Assembly: GCA_963734365.1 (NCBI GenBank)
Contig: CAVTGV010000004.1
Location: forward strand, 682,001-746,000
Reading direction: 5' to 3'
From: JACVRW01 sp963734365
Lineage (GTDB): Bacteria > Actinomycetota > Thermoleophilia > Solirubrobacterales > Thermoleophilaceae
Length of the DNA stretch: 64,000 bases
The notes beneath the pieces were generated by a model. The model searched no databases. It was not told the DNA's origin and saw nothing but the letters and a program-made list of their open reading frames with translations. Of this stretch, positions 16,446-25,814 are shown piece after piece. Both the position numbers and the translations under genes were made by a program. Positions within the stretch are counted from its first letter, which is position 1, and each line of letters opens with the position of its first letter.

Positions 16446-17189
16446 CCCGCGACTGGGACGCAGCGACCTACGACCGGGTCTCCAACCCCCAGGCCGAGAT
16501 GGCCGAGGCGGTGCTCGACACGGCTCGCCCTGGCCGGCGACGAGAGGGTGCTGGACGCCGGCTGCGGCTCCGGGCGAGTGACCGGCATGCTCCTCGAGCG
16601 TCTGCCGGGCGGCCACGTGGTGGCCGTGGACCAGTCGCTCTCCATGGTGGAGCACGCGCGCGAGGCGCTGGCCGACAGCGGGCGGGCCACCGTGTTCCAG
16701 TCCGACCTCACCGAGCTCACGCTCGACGAGCCGGTGGACGCCGTGTTCTCGAGCGCCGTCTTCCACTGGATCGGCGATCACGAGCGCCTGTTCGCGCGCA
16801 TGCGCGACGCGCTGCGAGGAGGGGGACGCCTGGTGGCGCAGTGCGGGGGCGAGGGCAACGTCGCGCGCTTTCACGCGGCCGCCGCGGACGTGGCCGCGCA
16901 GCCGCCCTACGTCGAGTACCTGAAGGGCTGGCGCGGGCCGTGGAACTTCGCGGGGCCCGATGAGACCGCTCGGCGCCTGGAGAAGGCCGGCTTCGCGGAG
17001 GTCGAGACCTGGCTGCAGCCCTACCCGGTGGCCCCGGAGGATCCGTTCGACTACCTGCGCACGGTCTGCCTCGGCTACCACCTGGAGCAGCTGCCCGAGG
17101 AGCTTCGGGCCGGCTTCGTGGAGGCCGTGCTGGCGCGCTCGGGCGACGAGCTCGACTACGTGCGCCTGAACATCGTGGCCTCCACGTGA
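16442..17189 (+). pseudogene. Class I SAM-dependent methyltransferase, broken by a one-base frameshift
   Basis: The N-terminal part (MTRDWDAATYDRVSNPQAEM) and the rest (VLDAGCGSGRVTGMLLERLP onward) are in different frames. Removing the A at 16520 joins them as VLD-RLALAGDERVLDAGCG, which restores a normal methyltransferase of about 248 residues with SAM motif I, VFSSAVFHWI and a C-terminal cap like trans-aconitate methyltransferases. It starts by ATGA overlap with leuD and ends by GTGA overlap with leuB, so it is part of the leu operon. It is either a recent lesion or a sequencing error. The substrate is unknown; an acidic intermediate of the pathway would fit its position. Confidence 0.75.
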
Positions 17190-18211
17190 GCCACGCCAAG
17201 CGCATCGTGACCCTCCCGGGCGACGGGATCGGCCCCGAGATCACGGCCGCCGCCGTGCAGGTGCTGGGGGAGCTCGGAGAGTTCGAGCTCGACGAGCGGG
17301 TGATGGGCGGCGCCTCGATCGACGCGCACGGCACCGCCCTGACCGACGAGGTGCTGGACGCCTGCCGCTCGTCCGACGCCGTGCTGCTCGCGGCGGTGGG
17401 CGGCCCGAAGTGGGACACCACCGATCCGGCCGCCCCGCGCCCGGAGCAGGGCCTGCTCGGGCTGCGCAAGGGCCTGGGCCTGTTCGCCAACCTGCGGCCG
17501 GTGCGGCCGAGCCCGGCGCTGCTCGACGCCAGCCCGCTCAAGCGCGAGCGCATCGAGGGCACGGACCTCTTGGTGGTACGCGAGCTCACCGGCGGCATCT
17601 ACTTCGGCGACCGGGGGCTCGAGGGCGACACCGCTCACGACACCTGCGTCTACAGCGAGGGTGAGATCGAGCGCATCGCGCGGGTGGGCTTCGAGCTCGC
17701 GCGCACACGGGTCACGAGCGTCGACAAGGCCAACATCCTCGAGACCTCCCGCCTGTGGCGCAAGACCGTGGAGCGCGTGGGCGCCGGCCAGGAGGTGCCG
17801 CTCGACCACATGCTGGTCGACAACGCGGCGATGCAGCTTGTCTCGCGCCCCAGCGACTTCGACGTGCTGCTCACCGAGAACCTGTTCGGCGACATCCTGA
17901 GCGACGAGGCGGCGATGCTCACCGGCTCGCTGGGAATGCTTCCCAGCGCCTCGCTGGGCGACTCCGGTCCCGGGCTGTTCGAGCCGGTGCATGGCTCGGC
18001 TCCCGACATCGTGGGCACGGGCAGCGCCAACCCGCTGGCGATGTTCGGCTCGGTGGCGCTCATGCTCCGGCACGGACTGGCTATGGAGAACGAGGCCGCT
18101 GCCCTAGAATCCGCGATCGATCGCGCGCTCGGGGATGGCCTCCGCACTCCGGACCTCGGCGGCGACGCCGGCACAGAGGCTGCCACTCGGGCGGTCCTCA
18201 CGAACATCTAG
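17186..18211 (+). CDS. leuB: 3-isopropylmalate dehydrogenase
   Basis: A 341-residue NAD-dependent beta-decarboxylating dehydrogenase. GDGIGPEI, DKANILETSRLWR, the substrate and metal region DNAAMQLV, and ENLFGDILSDEAAM are all present, as is the NAD-binding HGSAPDIVGTGSANP. It oxidises 3-isopropylmalate in leucine synthesis and probably also methylmalate from the citramalate route, since cimA is in the same unit. GTG start overlaps the methyltransferase stop by 4 bp. Confidence 0.95.
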   Translation: MSHAKRIVTLPGDGIGPEITAAAVQVLGELGEFELDERVMGGASIDAHGTALTDEVLDACRSSDAVLLAAVGGPKWDTTDPAAPRPEQGLLGLRKGLGLFANLRPVRPSPALLDASPLKRERIEGTDLLVVRELTGGIYFGDRGLEGDTAHDTCVYSEGEIERIARVGFELARTRVTSVDKANILETSRLWRKTVERVGAGQEVPLDHMLVDNAAMQLVSRPSDFDVLLTENLFGDILSDEAAMLTGSLGMLPSASLGDSGPGLFEPVHGSAPDIVGTGSANPLAMFGSVALMLRHGLAMENEAAALESAIDRALGDGLRTPDLGGDAGTEAATRAVLTNI

Positions 18212-18220
18212 GAGCAGTAC

Positions 18221-19153
18221 GTGAACACCGCGGATCTCATTTGGCTGAACGGAGAGTTCGTCGCCTGGGAGGACGCGAAGGTACACGTACTCACCCACGG
18301 TCTGCACTACGGAACCGGTGTCTTCGAGGGCGAGCGCGCCTACGAGACCGAGCAGGGTCCCGCGATCTTCCGCCACCAGGACCACCTCGACCGGCTCGAG
18401 AACTCGGCCAAGCTCTACTACATGGACCTCCCCTTCTCCAAGGCGGAGCTGCGCGAGGCCACCCACGAGCTGATCGTCCGCAACGGCTTCAAGAGCTGTT
18501 ACATCAGGCCGCTCGTCTACCGCGGCTACGGGCCGATGGGGCTCAACCCGCTCGACAACCCGGTCGAGGCCATGATCGCCGTGTGGGAGTGGGGCGCCTA
18601 TCTCGGCGAGGAGGGCAAGCGCAAGGGCGTGCGCGGGCGCGTGTCGTCGTACCGGCGCATCTCGTCCGACTCCCTGATCCCGAGCTCGAAGGCCTGTGGG
18701 CAGTATCTGAACTCGGTGCTGGCCAAGATCGAGTCGCTCAAGTCCGGCTACGACGAGGCGATCCTGCTCGACGACAGCGGGAACGTGTGCGAAGGCACGG
18801 GCGAGAACGTCTTCGTCATCAAGGACGGAGTGATCCACACCCCGCCGCAGACCGCTGCGATCCTCGACGGCATCAACCGCAAGTCTGCGATCCAGATCGC
18901 CCGTGACCTCGGACACGAGGTCGTGGAGCGCGACATCGCCCGCGCCGAGGTCACGCTCGCCGACGAGGTCTTCCTCACCGGCACCGCGGCGGAGCTCACG
19001 CCCCTGCGCGAGATCGATGACATCGCGATCGGCGACGGCACGCCCGGGCCGATCACCCGCGAGGTCCAGGGCGTCTTCGAGGACGCCCTCTGCGGCCGTG
19101 AGCCGCGCTACGCGGACTGGCTCGATCTGGTGCCGGTCCCATCGCAGGCGTGA
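18221..19153 (+). CDS. ilvE: Branched-chain amino acid aminotransferase
   Basis: A 310-residue fold-type IV PLP transaminase making leucine, isoleucine and valine from their keto acids with glutamate. HGLHYGTGVFEGERAY and the lysine-bearing SSKACGQYLNSVLAK are present, and EGTGENVFVIKDG is the family cofactor region. An AGGAG ribosome site lies 5 bases before the GTG start. It overlaps cimA by 4 bp. Confidence 0.94.
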   Translation: MNTADLIWLNGEFVAWEDAKVHVLTHGLHYGTGVFEGERAYETEQGPAIFRHQDHLDRLENSAKLYYMDLPFSKAELREATHELIVRNGFKSCYIRPLVYRGYGPMGLNPLDNPVEAMIAVWEWGAYLGEEGKRKGVRGRVSSYRRISSDSLIPSSKACGQYLNSVLAKIESLKSGYDEAILLDDSGNVCEGTGENVFVIKDGVIHTPPQTAAILDGINRKSAIQIARDLGHEVVERDIARAEVTLADEVFLTGTAAELTPLREIDDIAIGDGTPGPITREVQGVFEDALCGREPRYADWLDLVPVPSQA

Positions 19154-20751
19154 CCGCCTCAGGCCGACGGGTAGTCGTCTACGACACCACCCTGCGCGAC
19201 GGCATGCAGGGTGAGGGGATGTCGCTCTCCGCCGAGGAGAAGGTGCGGGTGGCCCACGCGCTCGACGGACTGGGCGTGCACCTGATCGAGGCCGGCTTCC
19301 CCGCCTCCAACCCCAAGGAGGAGGCGCTGTTCGACCTGCTCTCCCGGGAGAGCTTCGAGAGCGCTGAGATCGTGGCCTTCGGCATGACGCGGCGGCGCGA
19401 CTCCGCTGCAGAGCACGACCCGGCCCTGCGTCTCCTGGCCGACAGCTTCGCCCCTGTCTGCACGCTGGTGGGCAAGACCTGGTCGCTCCACCTGGAGAAG
19501 GTCACCCAGGTCGAGCCCGAGGAGAACCTGCGCATGATCGCCGACTCCGTGGCCTTCCTCGCGGCGGCCGGCAAGCGGGTGATCTACGACGCCGAGCACT
19601 TCTTCGACGCCTTCCGGTCCGATCCCGACTACGCGCTGAGCTGCCTGCGGGCCGCGGCGGGCGCGGGAGCCGAGAACGTGACTCTGTGCGACACCAACGG
19701 CTCGTCGCTGCCCGCCGAGGTGGCGGCGGCCACCGCCCGCGTGGTGGGCGACCTGGGCGAGAGCGTCCAGGTGGGCATCCACACCCACGACGACGCCGGC
19801 TGCGGCGTGGCCAACACGCTGGTGGCGGTGGACGCGGGCGCGCGGCTCGTGCAGGGCACGATGAACGGCTACGGCGAGCGCTGCGGCAACGCCAACCTGA
19901 TCTCGATCCTGCCCGCGCTCGAGCTCAAGCTGGGGTACGAGGCGATCGGGCGCGACCGGCTGGAGCGACTGACCGAGACCTCGCACCTGGTGGACGAGAT
20001 CAGCAACGTCACGCCCAACCCCAACCAGCCCTACGTGGGCGCCAACGCGTTCGCCCACAAGGGCGGCATGCACGTGGCGGGGGTCAACCGCGACGCGCGC
20101 ACCTTCGAGCACATCGATCCCGTAGAGGTGGGAGCCGACCGCCGCGTCCTGATCTCCGAGCTGTCGGGCCGGGGGACGGTGCAGGCCCGGAGCGACGTGG
20201 ACGGCGACACCGCCGGCAGGGTGGTGGAGCGCGTGAAGGACCTCGAGAACCGTGGCTACCAGTTCGAAGCCGCCGACGGCTCATTCGAGCTGCTGATCCG
20301 CAAGGAGACGGGCGAGTACGAGCCGTTGTTCCGGCTCGAGTCGTGGCGGGCGATCGTCGAGAAGCGCGAGGACGGCCGGGTGGAGACTGAGGCCACGATC
20401 AAGATCTGGGTGGAGGGCGAGCGCTACGTGCGCACGGCCGAGGGCAACGGCCCCGTGCACGCGCTGGACCGGGCCCTGCGCTCGGCGATTGCCGAGCGCT
20501 ACCCGCAGCTGCGTGACATCGAGCTGGTCAACTTCAAGGTCCGCATCCTCGACGAGCGCAAGGGCACGGCGGCAGTCACCCGGGTGCTGCTCGACGCCAG
20601 CGACGGCCAGGACACGTGGGGCTCGATCGGCGTGTCCGAGAACATCATCGAGGCCAGCTGGGAGGCACTCGTGGACTCGCTCGAGGCCGGGATGCTCCCC
20701 GGGCGCACGCGCGGGGCGAGAACACGAGCGGCCGGCGCGGCAGCCACTTGA
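19150..20751 (+). CDS. cimA: (R)-citramalate synthase
   Basis: A 533-residue acyltransferase of the LeuA superfamily. The YDTTLRDGMQGEGMSLS opening, KTWSLHLEKVTQVEPEENL and the NPNQPYVGANAFAHKGGMH region are typical of CimA rather than LeuA. It condenses pyruvate and acetyl-CoA to citramalate, which LeuCD and LeuB turn into 2-oxobutyrate, an isoleucine precursor that bypasses threonine. The C-terminal LeuA dimer domain (about residues 390-510) probably binds isoleucine as feedback inhibitor. The GTG start overlaps ilvE. Confidence 0.93.
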   Translation: MTASGRRVVVYDTTLRDGMQGEGMSLSAEEKVRVAHALDGLGVHLIEAGFPASNPKEEALFDLLSRESFESAEIVAFGMTRRRDSAAEHDPALRLLADSFAPVCTLVGKTWSLHLEKVTQVEPEENLRMIADSVAFLAAAGKRVIYDAEHFFDAFRSDPDYALSCLRAAAGAGAENVTLCDTNGSSLPAEVAAATARVVGDLGESVQVGIHTHDDAGCGVANTLVAVDAGARLVQGTMNGYGERCGNANLISILPALELKLGYEAIGRDRLERLTETSHLVDEISNVTPNPNQPYVGANAFAHKGGMHVAGVNRDARTFEHIDPVEVGADRRVLISELSGRGTVQARSDVDGDTAGRVVERVKDLENRGYQFEAADGSFELLIRKETGEYEPLFRLESWRAIVEKREDGRVETEATIKIWVEGERYVRTAEGNGPVHALDRALRSAIAERYPQLRDIELVNFKVRILDERKGTAAVTRVLLDASDGQDTWGSIGVSENIIEASWEALVDSLEAGMLPGRTRGARTRAAGAAAT

Positions 20752-21857
20752 TACCCCTCGCCCGGCCGCTGGTGGGCGAGCGCGAGGAGGAGCTGCTCCT
20801 CGAGACGCTGCGTTCACGCCGGCTGGCGCTCGGCCCCCGGCTGGCCGAGTTCGAGACCGCGTTCGCCGGCCGGCTCGGCGTCGGCCACGCCTCCGCCGTC
20901 TCGAGCGGCACGGCCGGTCTGCATCTGGCCATCCGCGCCGCGGGGGTGGAGGCCGGCGACGACGTGGTGACCACGCCGTTCAGCTTCGTGGCCTCGGCCA
21001 ACTGCCTGCTGTACGAGAACGCCCGGCCCGTGTTCTGCGACATCGATCCGCGCACGCTGAACCTGGACGCCGAGGCGGCCGCGGCGGCGGTCACGGACCG
21101 CACCTCGGGCCTGCTCCCAGTGCACATCTTCGGCTACCCCGCCGACATACCGGCCTTCGAGGCGCTCGCGGCCGACCGCGCGCTCTGGATCGTCGAGGAC
21201 ACCTGCGAGGCGCTGGGCGCACGCCACGGCGATGGCGCGGAGGTGGGGGCGCGCGGCAACACCGCGGTCTTCGGCTTCTACCCCAACAAGCAGCTCACCA
21301 CCGGCGAGGGCGGCATGGTGGTCTGTCCGGACGCGGACGTCAAGACCCGCATCGACTCCGAGCGCAACCAGGGCCGCGCGCCGGACATGGGCTGGCTCGA
21401 CCACGACCGGCTCGGCTTCAACTACCGCCTGGACGATCTGGCCTGCGCGCTCGGCCTCGCCCAGCTCGAGCGGCTCGACACCCTGCTGTCCGAGCGCGCC
21501 CGGGTGGCATCTCTCTACGGCGAGGCACTGGCCGGGGTGGAGGGTCTCGGTCTGCCCTGCCCCGACGCGGACGGTGACCGCCGCAGCTGGTTCGTCTACG
21601 TGGTGCAGCTGCCTCCCGGCGCCGGGCGCGACGAGACCATGCGCGGCCTGCGCGAGCGCGGAGTGGAGTCCAAGCCCTACCTGCCCGCCATCCACCTGAT
21701 GAGCTTCTATCGCGAGCGCTTCGGCCACCGCGAGGGCGAGTTCCCGGTGTGCGAGGACGTGGCCCGCCGCTCACTGGCCCTACCGTTCTTTCCCGAGCTG
21801 AGCGAGGGCGAGGTGGAGCGGGTGGTGGAGGCGCTGCGCGCGGTGCTCGGCCGCTGA
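20748..21857 (+). CDS. DegT/DnrJ/EryC1/StrS family aminotransferase
   Basis: A 369-residue PLP enzyme of the sugar aminotransferase family. The PLP lysine lies in GFYPNKQLTTGEGGM, with SSGTAGLHLAIRA and TPFSFVASANCLLYENA earlier. Such enzymes make amino sugars for surface glycans or secondary metabolites. The TTG start overlaps the cimA stop (TTGA) and gives the usual IPLARPLVGEREEE N-terminus. Why it follows cimA is unclear; no sugar pathway genes are adjacent. Confidence 0.85.
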   Translation: MIPLARPLVGEREEELLLETLRSRRLALGPRLAEFETAFAGRLGVGHASAVSSGTAGLHLAIRAAGVEAGDDVVTTPFSFVASANCLLYENARPVFCDIDPRTLNLDAEAAAAAVTDRTSGLLPVHIFGYPADIPAFEALAADRALWIVEDTCEALGARHGDGAEVGARGNTAVFGFYPNKQLTTGEGGMVVCPDADVKTRIDSERNQGRAPDMGWLDHDRLGFNYRLDDLACALGLAQLERLDTLLSERARVASLYGEALAGVEGLGLPCPDADGDRRSWFVYVVQLPPGAGRDETMRGLRERGVESKPYLPAIHLMSFYRERFGHREGEFPVCEDVARRSLALPFFPELSEGEVERVVEALRAVLGR

Positions 21858-21863
21858 CCGGCG

Positions 21864-22463
21864 TCAGTCGAGCGGCTTGACCAGCGCCACGAAGCCGGGC
21901 AGGCCGCGTGCCGGCGGCCGGTAGGCCACCTCGTCGAAGCCCTCGGCGGCGTACAGGGCGCGGGCGGCATCGTTGGTGAGCGTGGTGTCGAGTGCAACGC
22001 ATGGGAGTGATCGCCCCCTGGCCTCACGCTCGGCCTCGGCCAGGAGCGAGCGGGCCACCCCCTGGCGGCGAAAGCCAGACCCGGTGGCCAGAGCATCCAC
22101 GTAGAAGGCGGCGGCGGGCGGGCTCGGGGACGCGCGGCCGCCCACGAGATAGAGCCGCAGGGCCCCGGGCCAGCGCCAGGCGGGAGCGTGGCGCAGGGCG
22201 AGGCGCAGAAAGGCGCGCGAGCGCTCGGCCGCCTCGTCCACCGGGAAGGCCGCCATGGCTCCGGCCACCTCGCCGTCCACATCGGCCAGCCACACCCGCT
22301 CGGCGCTCGCCGCGTTGCCCTCGCTGTCGAACGCGTACTCGAGCGTGCGCAGCGCACGCTCGCGCCCACCGGCGAAACGGTCGTACATGTCCGGCGCACT
22401 CACGTGGAGGAGCCGGGCGGCCGTGGGTCCCTCCCCGGGCCGGGCCCGGCGTACCTCAGCCAA
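21864..22463 (-). CDS. GNAT family N-acetyltransferase
   Basis: About 199 residues from a TTG start that overlaps the upstream epimerase stop by 8 bp and gives the usual VRRARPGEG N-terminus. The acetyl-CoA binding loop is GFRRQGVARSLL, preceded by YVDALATGSG and followed by ALYAAEGFDEV, which together define the GNAT fold. The acceptor is unknown. Probably translated together with the epimerase. Confidence 0.75.
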   Translation of the reverse strand: MAEVRRARPGEGPTAARLLHVSAPDMYDRFAGGRERALRTLEYAFDSEGNAASAERVWLADVDGEVAGAMAAFPVDEAAERSRAFLRLALRHAPAWRWPGALRLYLVGGRASPSPPAAAFYVDALATGSGFRRQGVARSLLAEAEREARGRSLPCVALDTTLTNDAARALYAAEGFDEVAYRPPARGLPGFVALVKPLD

Positions 22464-23436
22464 GAGCGTCCACCGCCGCGCGCAGACCGTCCTCGAGGGG
22501 AGTGGGCTGCCACCCGAGCTCGCGCTGGGCCTTGTCCGACTGCGGCCGGGCGTTCCAGAGGAAGAAGTAGAGCTGCCCTCGGGGGAGGAGCGGGGGCTGT
22601 CCGATCCTGTCGGCCAGCGCCTCCCCGGCGTCGGCGAGACGCCGAGCGGCCGCTGCCGGCAGGACGAGGGGCACCCGGCCGCGGCCGGCAAGGCGCACCG
22701 CGGTGGCGACGATCTCCCGCAGAGTCATGTGGCCGTCGCAGAGGATGTAGCGCTCGCCCGGCGCGCCGCGCTCGGCGGCGAGCAGGACTCCGCGCGCGAG
22801 GCCCGGGGAATGCACGAGCCCCATGCCGCCCGGCGGGAGAAAGGGTAGGCGGGTGCGCTTGCCCTCGATCGCCGGTTGCAGCAGCCCCGTCTCGAGCGAG
22901 GCGCCGGCGCCGCCAGGCCCAGGGCCGTAGACGCCCGCCGGGTTGACCATCACGAGCTCGGTGTCGCTCCCCTCGACCGCAGCAAGGGCGAGCCGCTCGG
23001 CGTGCTGCTTGGAGCGCTCGTACGCGGTGCCCTTCGGATAGGTGGCCACGTGCGACTCGTCGAATGCGTGGCCGCTATCAGCGTGGAACACGTCGATCGT
23101 GCTCACGTGCACCACGCGCGGTACGCCCGCGGCCACAGCGGCCTGCACGACGCCGGCGGTGCCACGCGCGTTCACCCGCTCGAACACGTCCGGGTCTCGC
23201 GTCCACTGCTCCGGGATCCCCATGGCGTTCACCACGAGCTCGCACCCGTCCACCGCGGGCCCGAGCGTCGAGGGGCGGATGGCGTCGCCCTTCACGAGCT
23301 CGACCTCCGCCGGGAGAACGACCTCCGCGGCGTCCGGATCGCGCACCAGCGCACGCACCTGGTGGCCGCGCTCGGCCAGCGCGAGCGCCACGGCGTGCCC
23401 CACCTTGCCGGTGGCTCCGGTCACGAGCGCTCGCAC
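22456..23436 (-). CDS. NAD-dependent epimerase/dehydratase family protein
   Basis: A 326-residue extended SDR. The N-terminal nucleotide motif is TGATGKVGHAVALAL, VHVSTIDVF holds the serine/threonine site, and YERSK the catalytic tyrosine and lysine. It resembles dihydroflavonol reductase and 3-beta-hydroxysteroid dehydrogenase-like members; the substrate is not evident. A TAGGAT hexamer 8 nt before the GTG (23445-23450 on the complementary strand) suggests a leaderless mRNA. Divergent from argH with about 50 bp between. Confidence 0.85.
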   Translation of the reverse strand: MRALVTGATGKVGHAVALALAERGHQVRALVRDPDAAEVVLPAEVELVKGDAIRPSTLGPAVDGCELVVNAMGIPEQWTRDPDVFERVNARGTAGVVQAAVAAGVPRVVHVSTIDVFHADSGHAFDESHVATYPKGTAYERSKQHAERLALAAVEGSDTELVMVNPAGVYGPGPGGAGASLETGLLQPAIEGKRTRLPFLPPGGMGLVHSPGLARGVLLAAERGAPGERYILCDGHMTLREIVATAVRLAGRGRVPLVLPAAAARRLADAGEALADRIGQPPLLPRGQLYFFLWNARPQSDKAQRELGWQPTPLEDGLRAAVDALG

Positions 23437-23489
23437 GGCCGGGAATCCTAAGTGCTCGTGGCCGGGCCGCGCGTAGACTCCGCGCCGGC

Positions 23490-24856
<1,367 letters not shown>

Positions 24857-24860
<4 letters not shown>

Positions 24861-25456
24861 GGCTGGGGCGCCGCTTCTTCGCCCGCTCGGTGCACGAGGT
24901 GGCCCGCGACCTGATCGGCTGCACGCTGCGCCACGGCGCCACGGCGGGGCGAATCGTCGAGACCGAGAGCTACCACATGGACGAGCCGGCCTGTCACGCC
25001 CACGTGGGGCTCACGGGCCGGACCCACACCCTGTTCGGGCCGCCGGGTGTGGCCTACGTCTACCTGTCCTACGGGATCCATTCCCTGCTGAACGCGGTGA
25101 GCGAGGAGGAGGGCGTGGGGGCGGCGGTCCTGATCCGGGCGCTCGAGCCGCTGGACGGCGAGGGCGTGATGCGCTCGCGGCGGGGAGGGGTGCGCGAGGG
25201 CGACCTCGCTTCGGGTCCCGGCAAGCTCACCCAGGCGCTGGGCGTGGGGCTCGGCCTGAACGGGAGCTCGCTGATCGACGGTCCGATCGAGGTCCTGGCC
25301 CGGACTCCGGGCGCCGCGGCGCCCCGGATCGTGCGGGGCGAGCGCATCGGCATCACCAAGGCGGCCGACCTTCCCTGGCGCTTCTGCGACGCCGACAGCC
25401 GGCATGTCTCTCGGCCCTGGCCGTCCGCCATGCGCCGCGAGCGACGGGCCGCCTAG
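24857..25456 (+). CDS. 3-methyladenine DNA glycosylase (AAG/MPG family)
   Basis: A 199-residue monofunctional glycosylase that removes alkylated purines from DNA. Family features are RFFARSVHEVARDLIGC, the catalytic glutamate in IVETESY, FGPPGVAYVYLSYGIH, and ASGPGKLTQALGV. The GTG start overlaps the argH stop (GTGA). Length is normal for bacterial members. Confidence 0.9.
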
Positions 25457-25617
25457 GTGACGTGAGTCGTTATTTCGTGCGCACCTTCCCGGCGTCTGGG
25501 CTCGCCTGGCGCCACCCACGGGAATCGCCGATGCTCTGGCATCGACTCATCCCGTGTGCGTCCCCAGCCACGCCCAGCCGCTCGGGAAGCTGAAGCCGAA
25601 CTTCCGACTCACGTCAC
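25457..25617. repeat. Long-arm inverted repeat between converging genes (small mobile-element-like or terminator)
   Basis: GTGACGTGAGTCG (25457-25469) is repeated exactly in inverted form as CGACTCACGTCAC (25605-25617); flanking CTAG(G) and TAG bases extend the match to about 16 bases. The inner 135 bases have no convincing reading frame but include a small GGAAG/CTTCC hairpin near its right end. It fills the gap between the glycosylase and the penicillin-binding protein. Confidence 0.55.
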
Positions 25618-25630
25618 TAGCTTCGCCGGC

Positions 25631-25814
25631 CTACGGAGGAGCCGCGCCCACACCGCCGCCGGTCCCGTCGCCCGTGCTCGGCGGCGTGGTGGGAGCGGGT
25701 GCCGGTGCCGGCGCCGGGTTGGGGGCGGGCGCCTGCTCGGGTGGCTGCTGGGGCGTCTCCGGGGCGGGAGTGGCTCCGCCGCCGTCGCCCGTGTCCGGCT
25801 CCGCGGGCGCGCCG
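25631..25814 (-). other. Out-of-frame continuation of the penicillin-binding protein tail
   Basis: Just beyond the stop of the penicillin-binding protein, another frame stays open for about 60 codons with the Pro/Ala/Gly-rich content expected for the end of such proteins (for example QQPPEQAPAPNPAPAP and TTPPSTGDGTGGG). It joins the main frame if one base is skipped near 25825. Confidence 0.5.
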
